Of a stretch of DNA of 64,000 nt, positions 48,073 through 57,948 are shown one piece after another; the first letter of the stretch is position 1, and each line of letters opens with the position of its first letter. Below the pieces are notes generated by a model, which worked only from the letters and a program-made list of their open reading frames with translations, ran no database searches and was not told the DNA's origin. The DNA comes from Actinopolyspora biskrensis. Its GTDB lineage: Bacteria; Actinomycetota; Actinomycetes; Mycobacteriales; Pseudonocardiaceae. The position numbers and the translations under genes were made by a program. The stretch is taken from positions 203,894-267,893 of the forward strand of contig NZ_JACBYW010000007.1 in the NCBI RefSeq assembly GCF_013408175.1. Direction: 5' to 3'.

Positions 48073-48078
48073 TATCGT
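48073..48078 (+). promoter_or_regulatory. Putative -10 (TATCGT), leaderless start
   Basis: TATCGT ends 7 bases before the GTG at 48086; there is no ribosome site. Confidence 0.4.
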
Positions 48079-48085
48079 TTCCTGC

Positions 48086-49309
48086 GTGTCCAATCCTGAT
48101 ATCTCGGGCGCCCGCAGGAACCAGACCTACAAGCACCGAGTGGTCGGTTGGCCGGTCGCCGGGCTGATTCTGCTCGGCATGTGCGGGCTGGCCATGCTCG
48201 GTATCGCCACGGCCCGAGTGGGGTACGTGGCCGCTGTGGTCGGGGCCCTCGCGGCGCTGCTGCCGGTCGCCGTGGTGTTCGGCGCGATCGTGTGGATCGA
48301 CCGCTGGGAGCCCGAACCGCCGATGCTGCTCGTCGGCGCGTTCCTGTGGGGAGCGGGGGGCGCCACCGCCTGCGCCTTCATGCTGAACGACGCGATGACC
48401 GGCTTCGGCGAGGTGCTGTTCGACGGCACCTTCCAGGAACACTTCGCCCTGGTGGTCACGGCCCCGATAGTGGAGGAGGCCGCCAAGTCGTTGTTCGTGA
48501 TCGCGCTGTGGTTCCGGCGCCGTTCCGAGTTCAACGGCATGGTGGACGGGATCGTCTACGCGGCGTTGACCGCCGCGGGCTTCGCGTTCATCGAGAACAT
48601 CTTCTACTTCGGCAAGGCCTTCGCGCAGACCGGGCTCGGGGACATGAGCGGGGGCGTGGTCGCGGTTTTCGTGCTGAGAGGGCTGCTCGCCCCGTTCTCG
48701 CACCCGCTTTTCACGACGATGGCCGGTATCGGGGTCGGTCTGGCCACCAGGACGCGCAGTTCCCGGATGCGGACGTTCTGGCCACTGCTGGGGTTCCTGG
48801 CCGCGGTGCTGCTGCACGCCGTGTGGAACGGCTCCACGACGCTCGGTGGGGAGAGCTTCCTCAACGTCTATTTCGTGATCATGGTTCCCGTGTTCCTCGG
48901 GACGGGGGGACTGGTCGTCTGGCAGCGCAAGAGGGAGCAGCGCATCGTGGCCCAGCAGCTGCCCGCGCTGCAGCGTGCAGGGCTGATCGTGCCCAGCGAG
49001 CTGGAGATGCTGGCCAGTCTGTCCGAAAGGCGCGGCTGGAAGCGCAAGGTACGCCGCAACGCCGGGCCGGAGGCGGCCAAGGCGGTGCAGGACTACCAGA
49101 TAGCGGTCACGGAACTGGCCTTTCTGCAGCACCGCGCGCGGCGCGGGAACACGACCAGTGCGATGCGCAGGCAGCGCCGTGAGAAGCTGATCGCGGACCT
49201 GAAGGAGGCGCGCCGTTCGGCGAGCGGATCGCAGGAGGCCATCCGGACCGCGCGGATCAAGTTGGACGAGCTGACCAGGATGAACGTCCGGCGGCCCTCC
49301 GAGGAGTGA
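48086..49309 (+). CDS. PrsW-family intramembrane metalloprotease
   Basis: A 407-residue multi-spanning protein. PrsW features are the EExxK site (APIVEEAAKSLF, Glu near 130), GFAFIENIFYF, HPLFTTMAGIG and HAVWNGS, which together supply zinc ligands inside the membrane. PrsW proteases cleave membrane proteins such as anti-sigma factors in B. subtilis; the substrate here is unknown. The C-terminal 110 residues are a basic cytoplasmic helix-rich tail that includes RRKVRRNAG-like stretches. The GTG at 48086 has no Shine-Dalgarno; TATCGT lies 7 bases upstream. Confidence 0.85.
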   Translation: MSNPDISGARRNQTYKHRVVGWPVAGLILLGMCGLAMLGIATARVGYVAAVVGALAALLPVAVVFGAIVWIDRWEPEPPMLLVGAFLWGAGGATACAFMLNDAMTGFGEVLFDGTFQEHFALVVTAPIVEEAAKSLFVIALWFRRRSEFNGMVDGIVYAALTAAGFAFIENIFYFGKAFAQTGLGDMSGGVVAVFVLRGLLAPFSHPLFTTMAGIGVGLATRTRSSRMRTFWPLLGFLAAVLLHAVWNGSTTLGGESFLNVYFVIMVPVFLGTGGLVVWQRKREQRIVAQQLPALQRAGLIVPSELEMLASLSERRGWKRKVRRNAGPEAAKAVQDYQIAVTELAFLQHRARRGNTTSAMRRQRREKLIADLKEARRSASGSQEAIRTARIKLDELTRMNVRRPSEE

Positions 49310-49555
49310 TGGAATTTTCGGCGCCGGGAGTGCCGAGGAAGGACCCGAGCCAACCGACGGCTCGGCCGGAGAACACCGGTGAGCCGTCCTCCTCGCCCGC
49401 GGGCGTGTGTTTTTCGCCACCGTCGCTCGCTGCGGTCGTGGCGGCGTCACGTGGCTCTCACCACCTTGTGGGCACACGAGGGCGTTTCCGGAGTTACTCT
49501 CGCGGCGCTGTCCGGTACCCGGTACGGGACTGGAACGGTAGGAGGATTGGTCGAC

Positions 49556-50509
49556 GTGTCCGCTGATCGGCACGGTAGCCGTTCCGACAGAACGGCGGAG
49601 AATTCCCCGCGGGGCAGTGGTGCCGCGCGTCCCAGGCTGCGAATCGGCGTGATCTCGGCCGGACGTGTCGGCAGCGTTCTCGGCGCGGCGCTGCGCGGGG
49701 TCAACCACGAGATAGGCGCGGTTTCGGCCGTCTCGGACGCGGCGTTGGCAAGAGCCGCCGAGTTGTTGCCCTCGGTTCCGGTGCGGAGCCCGGACGAGGT
49801 GGCCGAGCAGGCCGATCTGGTGCTGCTCGCCGTGCCGGACGACGCGCTGGCCGGGTTGGTGCGGGGACTGGTCGGGACGGGTTCGCTGCGTTCCGGGCAG
49901 ATAGTGGTGCACACCTCGGGGGCGCACGGTGCCGAGGTGCTCGAGCCGGCGGCCGAGGTGGGAGCCCTTCCGATAGCGCTGCATCCGGCCATGACCTTCA
50001 CGGGCAAACCCGAGGACCTGGAGCGACTCGGTACGGCCTGCATGGCGGTTACCGCGCGGGCGGACGACGAGGTGGGGTTCAGCGTCGGCACGGCGCTCGC
50101 GGTCGAGATGGGGGCCGAGCCCGTCCGGGTCCCGGAAGATGCCAGGAAGCTTTACCACGCGGCGCTGACTCACGGGGCCAATCATCTGGTCACCCTGGTC
50201 AACGAGTGTGCCCAGCTGTTGCGCTCCTCCGGGGTCGAAACTCCCGACCGCGTGCTGGGGCCCATTCTGTCCGCCGCGTTGGACAACGCGCTGCGTTACG
50301 GCGACCGGGGGCTGACCGGGCCGGTTTCCCGTGGGGACGCCGGAACGGTGCGAGCCCACCTCGAGGTGCTCGGGAGCTCGGAGCCGGACGCGGTGGCGAG
50401 CTACGTGCAACTGGCCAGGCGCACGGCCGAGCGGGCCGTTCGTTCGGGAATGCTGCGTTCGGACGACGCGGTGGGTGTTAACGAGGTACTCGACGGGGGT
50501 TGGCAATGA
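49556..50509 (+). CDS. Rossmann-like / DUF2520 domain protein (Rv3603c-type)
   Basis: A 317-residue NAD(P)-binding-fold protein. An N-terminal Rossmann motif ([18 protein letters not shown], close to GxGxxG but with Ala) leads a domain to about residue 150, and the C-terminal DUF2520 part ([19 protein letters not shown]) resembles the dimerisation domain of ketopantoate reductase-like enzymes. It overlaps panC by 4 bases, so a pantothenate role such as ketopantoate reduction is plausible but unproved. The GTG at 49556 has AGGAGG 10 bases upstream. Confidence 0.82.
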   Translation: MSADRHGSRSDRTAENSPRGSGAARPRLRIGVISAGRVGSVLGAALRGVNHEIGAVSAVSDAALARAAELLPSVPVRSPDEVAEQADLVLLAVPDDALAGLVRGLVGTGSLRSGQIVVHTSGAHGAEVLEPAAEVGALPIALHPAMTFTGKPEDLERLGTACMAVTARADDEVGFSVGTALAVEMGAEPVRVPEDARKLYHAALTHGANHLVTLVNECAQLLRSSGVETPDRVLGPILSAALDNALRYGDRGLTGPVSRGDAGTVRAHLEVLGSSEPDAVASYVQLARRTAERAVRSGMLRSDDAVGVNEVLDGGWQ

Positions 50510-51426
50510 GCGCACCGGACGATTCGGTCGGTTCCGAGGGGGTCGGCGCGGGCCCCGGTTTCACGCCGCGCGAGGTCACGGTGCACCGGTACCCCGAGCA
50601 GATCGCCAAGGTGACGCGGGCGTTGCGCGCCACCGGGCGCAAGGTCGTGCTGGTGCCGACGATGGGCGCCCTGCACGAGGGGCATCTGGAGCTGGTCCGC
50701 GCCGCGCGTCGGGTTCCGAACAGCGTGACCGTGGTCTCGATCTTCGTCAACCCGCTGCAGTTCGGTCCGGACGAGGACTTCGACAGCTATCCGCGCTCTT
50801 TCGACTCCGATGTCGAAGCGCTCGGCCGGGAGGGCGTGGAACTCGTGTTCTCCCCGGGGCGTGACGAGCTCTACGGTTCCGACCCGCAGATCACGGTGGA
50901 CGCGGGGGGACCGGGGCGTGACCTGGAGGGGGCCAGCAGGCCCGGTCACTTCGGCGGGGTGCTGACGGTGGTGGCCAAGCTGCTCAACGTCGTCGGCCCG
51001 AACCTGGCCCTGTTCGGGGAGAAGGACTATCAGCAGCTGGTGCTGCTGCGCCGGATGGCCCGCGAACTGAACTTCCCCACCGACATCCAGGGGGTGCCGA
51101 TCGTGCGGGAGTCCGACGGACTGGCGCTGTCCTCGCGGAACCGTTACCTCGACGAGCGACAGCGCTCCGCCGCCCTGGTGCTGTCGGCGGCGCTGACCGC
51201 GGGCGCGCACGCAGGTCCCCGGGGACCGGAGGCCGTGCTCGCCGCCGCGCGCGAGGTGCTGGCCACCGAACCGGAGGTGGAGGTCGACTACCTCCAGCTG
51301 CGCGATCCCGAGCTCGGACCGGCCCCGGACGAGGGGGAGGCCCGGTTGCTGGTGGCTGCCGCGGTGGGGGGTACCAGGTTGCTCGACAACGCCCTGGTCG
51401 AGCTGAGCGCGACCGAAGCGGAGTGA
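50506..51426 (+). CDS. panC: Pantothenate synthetase
   Basis: A 306-residue ATP-dependent ligase of pantoate and beta-alanine. [20 protein letters not shown] (HIGH-like box), [26 protein letters not shown] and SSRNRYL are conserved. The ATG overlaps the stop of the DUF2520 gene (ATGA). It is followed by panD and coaX, which makes a compact CoA-precursor cluster. Confidence 0.95.
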   Translation: MSAPDDSVGSEGVGAGPGFTPREVTVHRYPEQIAKVTRALRATGRKVVLVPTMGALHEGHLELVRAARRVPNSVTVVSIFVNPLQFGPDEDFDSYPRSFDSDVEALGREGVELVFSPGRDELYGSDPQITVDAGGPGRDLEGASRPGHFGGVLTVVAKLLNVVGPNLALFGEKDYQQLVLLRRMARELNFPTDIQGVPIVRESDGLALSSRNRYLDERQRSAALVLSAALTAGAHAGPRGPEAVLAAAREVLATEPEVEVDYLQLRDPELGPAPDEGEARLLVAAAVGGTRLLDNALVELSATEAE

Positions 51427-51470
51427 GGACGGGAGTCCACGGGTCGGGGACGAGCCCGGCGAGCGCGGGG

Positions 51471-51500
51471 CCCCGGGAAGGGGGTCCCGACCTCCCGGGG
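51471..51500 (+). other. Hairpin between panC and panD
   Basis: Perfect 8-bp arms CCCCGGGA/TCCCGGGG at 51471-51478 and 51493-51500, without a T-run. It may adjust panD expression relative to panC. Confidence 0.35.
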
Positions 51501-51547
51501 GCGGTCGTCCTCGGTACGGGCCCTGGAACTCGGGAAGGAAAGTGCCG

Positions 51548-51982
51548 ATGTTTCGCACCATGCTCAAGTCCAAGATCCACCGTGCCACCGTCACGCAGGC
51601 GGATCTGCACTACGTCGGATCGGTGACCATAGATGCCGCGCTGATGGAGGCCGCCGACCTGCTCGACGGTGAGCAGGTCACGATAGTCGACGTGACCAAC
51701 GGCGCGCGGCTGGAGACCTACGCGATCACGGGGGAGCGGGATTCCGGTGTGCTCGGTATCAACGGGGCCGCGGCACATTTGGTTCACCCCGGTGACCTGG
51801 TGATTCTGATCGCGTACGGGATGATGGACGATTCGGAGGCCCGGACGTTTCGCCCGCGGGTTCTGTTCGTCGATTCCGAGAACCGTGTCGCCGAGACCGG
51901 GGGGGATCCCGCGCACGCCCCGATCGGTTCGGGGCTGGGCAGTTCGGGCGTTTCCGGGAGCGGAACGGGCCCGTCGGCCTGA
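51548..51982 (+). CDS. panD: Aspartate 1-decarboxylase
   Basis: A 144-residue pyruvoyl enzyme making beta-alanine for PanC. The self-cleavage site YVGS (Gly24-Ser25) is in [10 protein letters not shown], and [17 protein letters not shown] is conserved. The last 25 residues are a Gly/Ser-rich tail beyond the core. GGAAGGAAA lies 8 bases before the ATG; an in-frame GTG 2 codons upstream is less well spaced. Confidence 0.95.
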   Translation: MFRTMLKSKIHRATVTQADLHYVGSVTIDAALMEAADLLDGEQVTIVDVTNGARLETYAITGERDSGVLGINGAAAHLVHPGDLVILIAYGMMDDSEARTFRPRVLFVDSENRVAETGGDPAHAPIGSGLGSSGVSGSGTGPSA

Positions 51983-52054
51983 GCGGCGTTTTCGGGGCGT
52001 GAAGTCGACCACCGGTGTCCGCGCGGTGGTCGAAGCGAAGGAAGGGAAGCAACG

Positions 52055-52885
52055 GTGCTGCTCGCCATCGATGTAGGCAACACCAACATCGTGTTGGGAC
52101 TCTACGAGGACGCCCCCGACGACGAGTCCGAGCGGGGAACCGGCTCGGCGCGGAAGCCGAAGGCGCAGGCCCGGCTGGTCCGGGACTGGCGGATGCGGAC
52201 CGAACCGAGGATGACCGCCGACGAGCTGGCGTTCACCATGCGCGGGTTGCTCGGCGACTACGTCGACAAGATCACCGGTATCTCCGCGTTGTCCACGGTC
52301 CCCACGCTGCTGCGCGAGCTGCGGGTGATGCTCGGCAGGAACTGGGAGGACGTTCCGCGGGTCGTGGTTGAGCCCGGGGTGCGCACGGGTGTCCCGCTGC
52401 TGGTCGACAATCCCAAGGAAGTGGGAGCGGACCGGGTGATCAACACGCTCGCCGCGCACCACCTGTACGCCACGAACTGCGTCGTGGTGGATTTCGGCAC
52501 CTCGACCAACATCGACGCCATCTCGGCGAAGGGGGAGTTCCTCGGAGGGGCTTTCGCTCCGGGGGTGGAGATCTCCCTGGACGCGCTCGCGTCGCGTGCC
52601 GCCCAGTTGCGCAAGGTCGAGTTGGCCAGGCCGCGTTCGGTCATCGGCAAGAACACCGTCGAGTGCCTGCAGTCCGGCTTGCTCTTCGGGTTCGCGGGCC
52701 AGGTGGACGGGCTCGTCCGCAGCATCGTGTCCGAGCTGGAGGAAACCCACGGCGGGCCCACCACGGTGCTGGCCACGGGTGGGCTGGCGCCCTTGGTGAT
52801 CAGCGAGTCGCACACGATCTCGTGCCACGTTCCCGAGCTGACGCTCCTCGGGTTGCGGCTGGTGTTCGACCGCAACATGGAGTAA
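52055..52885 (+). CDS. coaX: Type III pantothenate kinase
   Basis: A 276-residue ASKHA-fold kinase for the first committed step of CoA synthesis. LLAIDVGNTNIVLGLY holds the phosphate-binding Asp; GADRVINTLAAHHLY and VDFGTSTNIDAIS are conserved. An acidic/basic insert after residue 17 (EDAPDDESERGTGSARKPK) is longer than in most homologues. The GTG at 52055 follows AAGGAAGGGAAG. It completes the panC-panD-coaX set. Confidence 0.93.
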   Translation: MLLAIDVGNTNIVLGLYEDAPDDESERGTGSARKPKAQARLVRDWRMRTEPRMTADELAFTMRGLLGDYVDKITGISALSTVPTLLRELRVMLGRNWEDVPRVVVEPGVRTGVPLLVDNPKEVGADRVINTLAAHHLYATNCVVVDFGTSTNIDAISAKGEFLGGAFAPGVEISLDALASRAAQLRKVELARPRSVIGKNTVECLQSGLLFGFAGQVDGLVRSIVSELEETHGGPTTVLATGGLAPLVISESHTISCHVPELTLLGLRLVFDRNME

Positions 52886-52921
52886 ATGGGTCGGCGGCTC
52901 GGTTTGCTCGGGTGCTCCCGT

Positions 52922-52971
52922 GGGGGAACCTCAGCCGGGGGCCCGCTGCGGGATCCCCGACATCGGGTAGC
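52922..52971 (-). repeat. Dispersed repeat, copy C (inverted)
   Basis: On the minus strand it reads GCTACCCGATGTCGGGG and later GGCTGAGGTTCCCCC, closest to copy D. Similarity to copy B continues beyond the core. Confidence 0.5.
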
Positions 52972-53289
52972 GGCCTGCACAACTTCGGGGCCGTCCTCGC
53001 GAGACCCACGCCTGAGAACCCCCGGCGGTGCCGGTGGCGAGCGCGGGGCGTGAGCGGTTGGGCCGCTTGCCCTCCCCGCCTTGCGACGCTTCTGGCTCGC
53101 GCACCGGATCTCCGCGGCCTGCACTGGTTGAAGCACCGGCGCCGGACGGAGCCTCTCGCCGGAAGTTCCTGCTGCTGCCGGCCCGGCCGAGCGAGGCCCG
53201 CCCAAGCCGCGCGAGCACCGGGGCGCGTGCCGGGCGCGGGGTGGCCCTGGTCGTCCCCTCCTGCCGCAGTGTCCCGCCGGACGGGCCCG

Positions 53290-53295
53290 TACCCT
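53290..53295 (+). promoter_or_regulatory. Putative -10 (TACCCT) of lysS
   Basis: TACCCT ends 8 bases before the GTG at 53304; no ribosome site is seen, so lysS may be leaderless. Confidence 0.4.
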
Positions 53296-53303
53296 GGTAA
53301 ACC

Positions 53304-54818
53304 GTGAATGACCAGGATCAATCAAGTCACGTCGACGGAGCCGAAGACCTGCCGGAACAGCTGCGGGTGCGTAGGGAGAAGCGGCAGCGGCTGCTTTCCG
53401 AGGGAAACGATCCCTATCCTGTCGCGTTGCCGATCACGCACTCCCTCGCCCAGGTGCGGGCCGCGCACCCGGACCTGCCCGTGGACACTTCGACCGGCGA
53501 TCGGGTCGGCATCGCCGGGCGGGTGATGTTCCTGCGGAACACCGGCAAGCTCTGTTTCGCCACGCTGCGCGGTGGTGACGGTACCGAGTTGCAGGCCATG
53601 CTCAGTCGCAACGAGGTCGGCCAGCAGCAGCTGTCCGAGTGGAAGTCGGACGTCGATCTGGGGGATCACGTGTTCGTGGCCGGGGAGGTGATCACTTCCC
53701 GCCGCGGTGAGCTTTCCGTGCTGGCCGACGAGTGGCGCATGGCGGCCAAGTCCCTGCGCCCGCTGCCCGTCGCCCACAAGGAACTCACCGAGGAGAACCG
53801 GGTACGCCAGCGCTACGTGGACCTGCTGGTTCGGCGGCAGGCCGCCGAGACCGTGCGCACGAGGGCGGCGACGTTGCGTTCGTTGCGGAACTCCTTCGAG
53901 CGGCGCGACTACCTCGAGGTCGAGACACCGATGCTGCAGACCCTGCAGGGTGGTGCCGCGGCTCGGCCGTTCGTGACCTACTCGAATGCCTTGGACATGG
54001 ATCTGTACCTGAGGATCGCTCCGGAGCTGTTCCTCAAGCGGTGCGTGGTCGGCGGCATGGAGAAAGTCTTCGAGATCAACCGCAACTTTCGCAACGAGGG
54101 GAGTGATTCTTCCCACTCCCCGGAGTTCGCGATGCTCGAGTTTTACGAGGCCTACTCGGATTACAACGGGATGGCCGAGCTCACGCGCGGGCTGATTCAG
54201 GAAGCGGCCCAGTCCTTGTTCGGCACTCAGACGGTGACTTGGTCGGACGGATCGGAGTACGACCTTTCCGGCCAGTGGGCGAACATTCCGATGTACGGAT
54301 CGCTTTCCGAGGCGCTGGGTTTCGAGGTCACTCCCGAAACCACGGTGGAAACGCTGCGTAAGCACGCCGAAAGCGTCGGTTTGTCCGACCTCGACCCGAG
54401 CTTCGGGCACGGCAAGCTGGTCGAGGAACTCTGGGAGCACCTGGTCGGCAATCACTTGTACGAACCCACATTCGTGCGGGACTTTCCGCTGGATACGGCT
54501 CCACTGACCCGGCAGCACCGCGAGCATTCGGGGATGGCGGAGAAATGGGATCTCTATGTCCGCGGTTTTGAACTGGCCACCGGTTACTCGGAGCTCGTCG
54601 ATCCGGTAATCGAGCGGCAGCGCCTCGAGGAACAGGCGCGGTTGGCCTCGGCCGGGGACGAGGAGGCCATGCCCGTGGACGAGGACTTTCTCCGGGCCCT
54701 GGAGTACGGAATGCCCCCGACCGGGGGCGTGGGAATGGGTATCGACCGCTTGTTGATGGCTTTGACGGGGCTCGGTATCCGGGAGACCATACTGTTCCCC
54801 CTCGTTCGACCGGAATGA
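53304..54818 (+). CDS. lysS: Lysine--tRNA ligase, class II
   Basis: A 504-residue enzyme. The anticodon-binding OB domain (about 55-160) precedes the class II core with motif 1 around [18 protein letters not shown], motif 2 [18 protein letters not shown] and motif 3 [13 protein letters not shown]. The N-terminal 20 residues are a short polar extension. The neighbour order coaX-lysS-lsr2 matches mycobacteria. The GTG start lacks a ribosome site. Confidence 0.94.
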   Translation: MNDQDQSSHVDGAEDLPEQLRVRREKRQRLLSEGNDPYPVALPITHSLAQVRAAHPDLPVDTSTGDRVGIAGRVMFLRNTGKLCFATLRGGDGTELQAMLSRNEVGQQQLSEWKSDVDLGDHVFVAGEVITSRRGELSVLADEWRMAAKSLRPLPVAHKELTEENRVRQRYVDLLVRRQAAETVRTRAATLRSLRNSFERRDYLEVETPMLQTLQGGAAARPFVTYSNALDMDLYLRIAPELFLKRCVVGGMEKVFEINRNFRNEGSDSSHSPEFAMLEFYEAYSDYNGMAELTRGLIQEAAQSLFGTQTVTWSDGSEYDLSGQWANIPMYGSLSEALGFEVTPETTVETLRKHAESVGLSDLDPSFGHGKLVEELWEHLVGNHLYEPTFVRDFPLDTAPLTRQHREHSGMAEKWDLYVRGFELATGYSELVDPVIERQRLEEQARLASAGDEEAMPVDEDFLRALEYGMPPTGGVGMGIDRLLMALTGLGIRETILFPLVRPE

Positions 54819-54927
54819 CGGATCCGGCCCCTTCGGGACCCGGCCGAGTTCAAAATTTCTTCGGCGGGGTGAGTGCGACTCCGGCTTTGCTGCGCTAACC
54901 TTGCTGATGAGAATGAAACGGTGACGA

Positions 54928-55002
54928 TGTAATACCGGGCCCGAAGCGAGTCCTACTTCGCGGTACCCGTTCGGTATTGGCCCGGTTCCGAAGGAACCGG
55001 GC
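54928..55002 (+). promoter_or_regulatory. lsr2 leader: candidate -10 and strong hairpin
   Basis: TGTAAT at 54928-54933 is a candidate -10 and would give a 5' leader of about 130 bases. Within it lies a perfect 10-bp stem GCCCGGTTCC/GGAACCGGGC with a 3-base GAA loop (54980-55002) and no T-run. It could affect lsr2 mRNA stability or translation. Confidence 0.4.
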
Positions 55003-55072
55003 TGTGCTCCACGAAGGTTCGCGCGAGGGCATCGTCTCCCGAAGGGAATAGTCCGGGGAGGATCGGAAGAAG

Positions 55073-55435
55073 ATGGCGCAGAAGGTAACCGTCCAGCTGG
55101 TGGATGACTTGGACGGCGGGGAAGCCGATGAAACGGTCGAGTTCGCCTTGGACGGCGTCTCTTACACGATCGACCTTTCCAACGAGAATGCGAGCGAGCT
55201 GCGCGAGGCGCTGAGCGGCTATCTGGCCGGTGCGCGCCGTGCGGGCGGGCGGAAGAAGCCGGGACCGCGCTCCGGTTCCTCGCGTTCGTCCTCCGCCTCC
55301 TCGGGCGGTTCCACCAGCGCGGACAGGGAACAAAACCAGGCGATTCGGGAATGGGCGCGCAAGCGCGGGATGAAGGTTTCGGACCGCGGACGCATCCCCG
55401 CCGACATCGTGGCCGAATACCACAAGGCGCACTGA
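55073..55435 (+). CDS. lsr2: Nucleoid-associated protein Lsr2
   Basis: A 120-residue H-NS-like DNA-bridging protein that silences AT-rich genes. The N-terminal oligomerisation domain ([20 protein letters not shown] and on) and the C-terminal DNA-binding domain with the AT-hook-like RGR ([15 protein letters not shown]) are both present, joined by a Ser/Lys linker. GAGGATCGGAAG precedes the ATG. Convergent with the iron-binding lipoprotein gene; a short 7-bp inverted repeat at 55475-55489 lies between them. Confidence 0.96.
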   Translation: MAQKVTVQLVDDLDGGEADETVEFALDGVSYTIDLSNENASELREALSGYLAGARRAGGRKKPGPRSGSSRSSSASSGGSTSADREQNQAIREWARKRGMKVSDRGRIPADIVAEYHKAH

Positions 55436-55732
55436 ACTCCCGGAAATCAGCAACGGCTCGGTTCGCCCGGCCCGCCGTCCGTCGGACGGGGGTCATCGGG
55501 ATTCGGGTTCCGCCGGTAGACATCCGGCCGTTCCGCTGTGAATTCGGCGCTGGCCGGGTGCGCCCCGGTCGGACGGTGTCGCGTGTCGACACGTCGGAGC
55601 GCACCCGTACACCTGTGCCGGACTTCGTCCGGGGCTTCCTTTCTGCTCGAGGTGCCCAGCGCGGCAAGGTGCCACCTCACGTGCCGGTAGCCGACACCCC
55701 GAGCAAGCCGTGCCGCAGGGATCCGCGGCCTC

Positions 55733-56728
55733 TCACCGGGCGCGGTCCACACCGAACGCGTCGGCGAGATCGTCGAGAACGGCGTGCGCTCCGTGAAGCC
55801 CCACCGAGGTCATCCAGGTGAGGTCGTCGACCTCGTGCACTCGTCCCGTCAGCTTGCTCCACAGTGGGCTGGAGGTGAACTTCTTCCTGGCCTCGGAGGC
55901 CTCCCCGGCCTGGTCCGGGTACACGCTCAGGAAGATGTGCTCCGCGTCGAGCTCCGGGATCCTTTCCTGGCTCAGGTTCACGGCGATGCCGTCGCCGGTC
56001 GGCTGCCCCTGCGGGCGAGCCAGCCCGGTGTCGTCCTGCACGATCCCGGGGAAGGATTCCGCGCTGTACAGGCGGACGGTCGGTTCCCCGGCGAAGCGGA
56101 CGATCGACATCGTCGGATTGTGTCCGGCCTTCGCGCGGATGTTGTCCCCGACGGTTTCCGCGCGTTGTTCGTAGGCGTCCAGCCTGCGTCGTGCCAGCTT
56201 CTCCTTGCCGAGCGCTCGGCCGGTGAGCAGCAGGTTCTGCTTCCACGTTCCTCCCGTGGTCCTGCTGAACACAGTCGGGGTGATTTCGGAGAGCTGGTCG
56301 TAGAGCTTTTCGTGCCGGACCTTCGCCGAGAGGATGAGGTCCGGGTCGGTCGCTACGACCTTCTCCAGGTCGGGTTCGCTCAGACTGCCCACCCTGCGTG
56401 CCTGGTCCCCGTACTCGCGGCGGTCCTCTCCCAGGTACTCGGGCAGTTCCTTCCGCCCCCCGAAGGTCGTGTATCCCACGACTTCGGTGTCCAGGGCCAT
56501 GACCGCGCTCGTGAAACTCGCGTCCAGTGCGACGACGCGTTTCGGGGTGCCCGTGATGTCGGTCGTTCCCATCGCGTGTTCGACGGTGCGGTCCGCTCCG
56601 GAGCTCCCCCCGCTTCCGGAACCGGTTGATCCGCCACCGCACGCGCTCAGACCGAGCACGGGCAGTGTTCCCGCGGCGGTCAGTGCCGTTCGCAGCAAAT
56701 CGCGTCTCGTTCGTGTGACTTCCGACAT
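55733..56728 (-). CDS. Iron-siderophore ABC transporter substrate-binding lipoprotein
   Basis: A 331-residue FecB/FepB-type binding protein. Its N-terminus combines twin arginines (RTRRDLLRTAL) with a lipobox (GLSACGG; Cys near 30). The mature part has PKRVVALDASFTSAVMALDTEVVGYT, the usual periplasmic-binding-protein opening for ferric siderophores. It is divergent from the permease genes with a shared 95-base region holding an iron box. GGGAGGG lies just before the ATG. Confidence 0.88.
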   Translation of the reverse strand: MSEVTRTRRDLLRTALTAAGTLPVLGLSACGGGSTGSGSGGSSGADRTVEHAMGTTDITGTPKRVVALDASFTSAVMALDTEVVGYTTFGGRKELPEYLGEDRREYGDQARRVGSLSEPDLEKVVATDPDLILSAKVRHEKLYDQLSEITPTVFSRTTGGTWKQNLLLTGRALGKEKLARRRLDAYEQRAETVGDNIRAKAGHNPTMSIVRFAGEPTVRLYSAESFPGIVQDDTGLARPQGQPTGDGIAVNLSQERIPELDAEHIFLSVYPDQAGEASEARKKFTSSPLWSKLTGRVHEVDDLTWMTSVGLHGAHAVLDDLADAFGVDRAR

Positions 56729-56755
56729 CGGTGTCCCTCCCCGTTTCGTTTAGGC

Positions 56756-56774
56756 TTAGGTGGGCCTAACCTAA
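56756..56774. promoter_or_regulatory. IdeR/DtxR-type iron box
   Basis: TTAGGTGGGCCTAACCTAA closely matches the TTAGGTTAGSCTAACCTAA consensus. TAACCTAAG is repeated directly at 56767-56775 and 56782-56790, and TTAGG also occurs just upstream (56749-56754), so two dimers could bind. It sits between the divergent lipoprotein and permease genes and should repress both when iron is plentiful. Confidence 0.8.
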
Positions 56775-56823
56775 GTGCGGGTAACCTAAGCGAATCAGGG
56801 TCGGAGAGCCAAGGGAGTGGGAT

Positions 56824-57948
56824 TTGAGTCGCAGTTTGGCCGACCGGAACTCGCGGCACTCGGACACCGGCTCGTCCCGTTCCCGGCAGGGGGACGACCC
56901 CGCTCCGGAAACGGAGCACTCCCCCAGAACCCCGGTGGACCGGCTGAGCAACCGCAGGCGCAGGAGACTGATCGGCATCGCCCTGCTCGGTACGCTGCTA
57001 CTGGCCAGCTGTGTGCTGAGCATCCTCATCGGAGCCAAGCTCATATCGCCGGACGCCGTGCTGCGGGCGCTGCTGTCCACCACGCGGACCGAGAACCACG
57101 TGATCGTCTACGACTTGCGCATCCCTCGCACGATCGTGGGAGTGCTCGCGGGATCGGCGCTCGGCCTGGCCGGCGCCCTGATGCAGGGCTACACCAGGAA
57201 CCCGATCGCGGGCCCCAGCGTTCTCGGCATCACCCAGGGAGCGGGGCTGGCCGTCGTGCTGGCCGTTTTCACGCTGGGAATCACCGGAATGCTGGGATTC
57301 GTGTGGTTCAGCTTCGGTGGTGCCCTGCTCAGTGCCCTCGCGGTGTTCGCGATCGGCTCCTTCGGGAGAGGAGGAGCCACCCCGGTGGCGCTGGCGCTGG
57401 CCGGAGCGGCGATCAGCGCGCTGCTGCAGGCGCTCACCTCGGCCCTGGTGCTGCTCGACCGGCAGAGCATGGACGTCTACCGGTTCTGGAAGGTCGGTTC
57501 CATCGCGATCAGCGACATGACCGTCATCAGCCAGGTGGTGCCCTTCCTGCTGCTGGGACTGCTGCTGGGGCTGGCGAGCGCGCCCGGGTTGAACGCGCTC
57601 TCGCTCGGAGACGACATGGCCGCCGCGCTCGGGCACAACGTGACGCGGACCAGAACGGTGGGGGTGGCCGCGATAGCCGTGCTCGTCGGTAGCGCCGTGG
57701 CCCTGTGCGGACCGATCAGCTTCGTCGGGCTCGTCGTCCCGCACATAGCCAGGTACTTCTCGGGACCCGATCACCGCTGGTTGCTGCCCTTCGCGGCCCT
57801 GACGGGAGCGTGCCTGGTCCTGCTCGCCGATCTCGTCGGCCGAATCGTGGCCAGGCCCTCCGAGATCCAGGTCGGTGTGATGCTGGCGATGATCGGCGCT
57901 CCGTTCTTCATCGCGCTCGTGCGGCGCAGGAGGCTGATGCGACTGTGA
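56824..57948 (+). CDS. Iron-siderophore ABC transporter permease (FecCD family), first
   Basis: A 374-residue FecCD/BtuC-family permease. A polar N-terminus of about 45 residues precedes ten hydrophobic helices; LRIPRTIVGVLAGSALGLAGALMQGYTRNPIAGP and the coupling-loop region near PISFVGLVVPHIAR are typical, shown here as separate blocks. TTG start at 56824 with AAGGGAG 7 bases upstream. It overlaps the second permease by 4 bases (GTGA). Confidence 0.88.
   Translation: MSRSLADRNSRHSDTGSSRSRQGDDPAPETEHSPRTPVDRLSNRRRRRLIGIALLGTLLLASCVLSILIGAKLISPDAVLRALLSTTRTENHVIVYDLRIPRTIVGVLAGSALGLAGALMQGYTRNPIAGPSVLGITQGAGLAVVLAVFTLGITGMLGFVWFSFGGALLSALAVFAIGSFGRGGATPVALALAGAAISALLQALTSALVLLDRQSMDVYRFWKVGSIAISDMTVISQVVPFLLLGLLLGLASAPGLNALSLGDDMAAALGHNVTRTRTVGVAAIAVLVGSAVALCGPISFVGLVVPHIARYFSGPDHRWLLPFAALTGACLVLLADLVGRIVARPSEIQVGVMLAMIGAPFFIALVRRRRLMRL

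Larger units (their letters stand above)
52886..53303. other. Intergenic region coaX to lysS
   Basis: 418 bases without a supported gene. It contains repeat copy C and, just before lysS, a TACCCT element. The remaining sequence is GC-rich with open frames that look non-coding. Confidence 0.45.
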
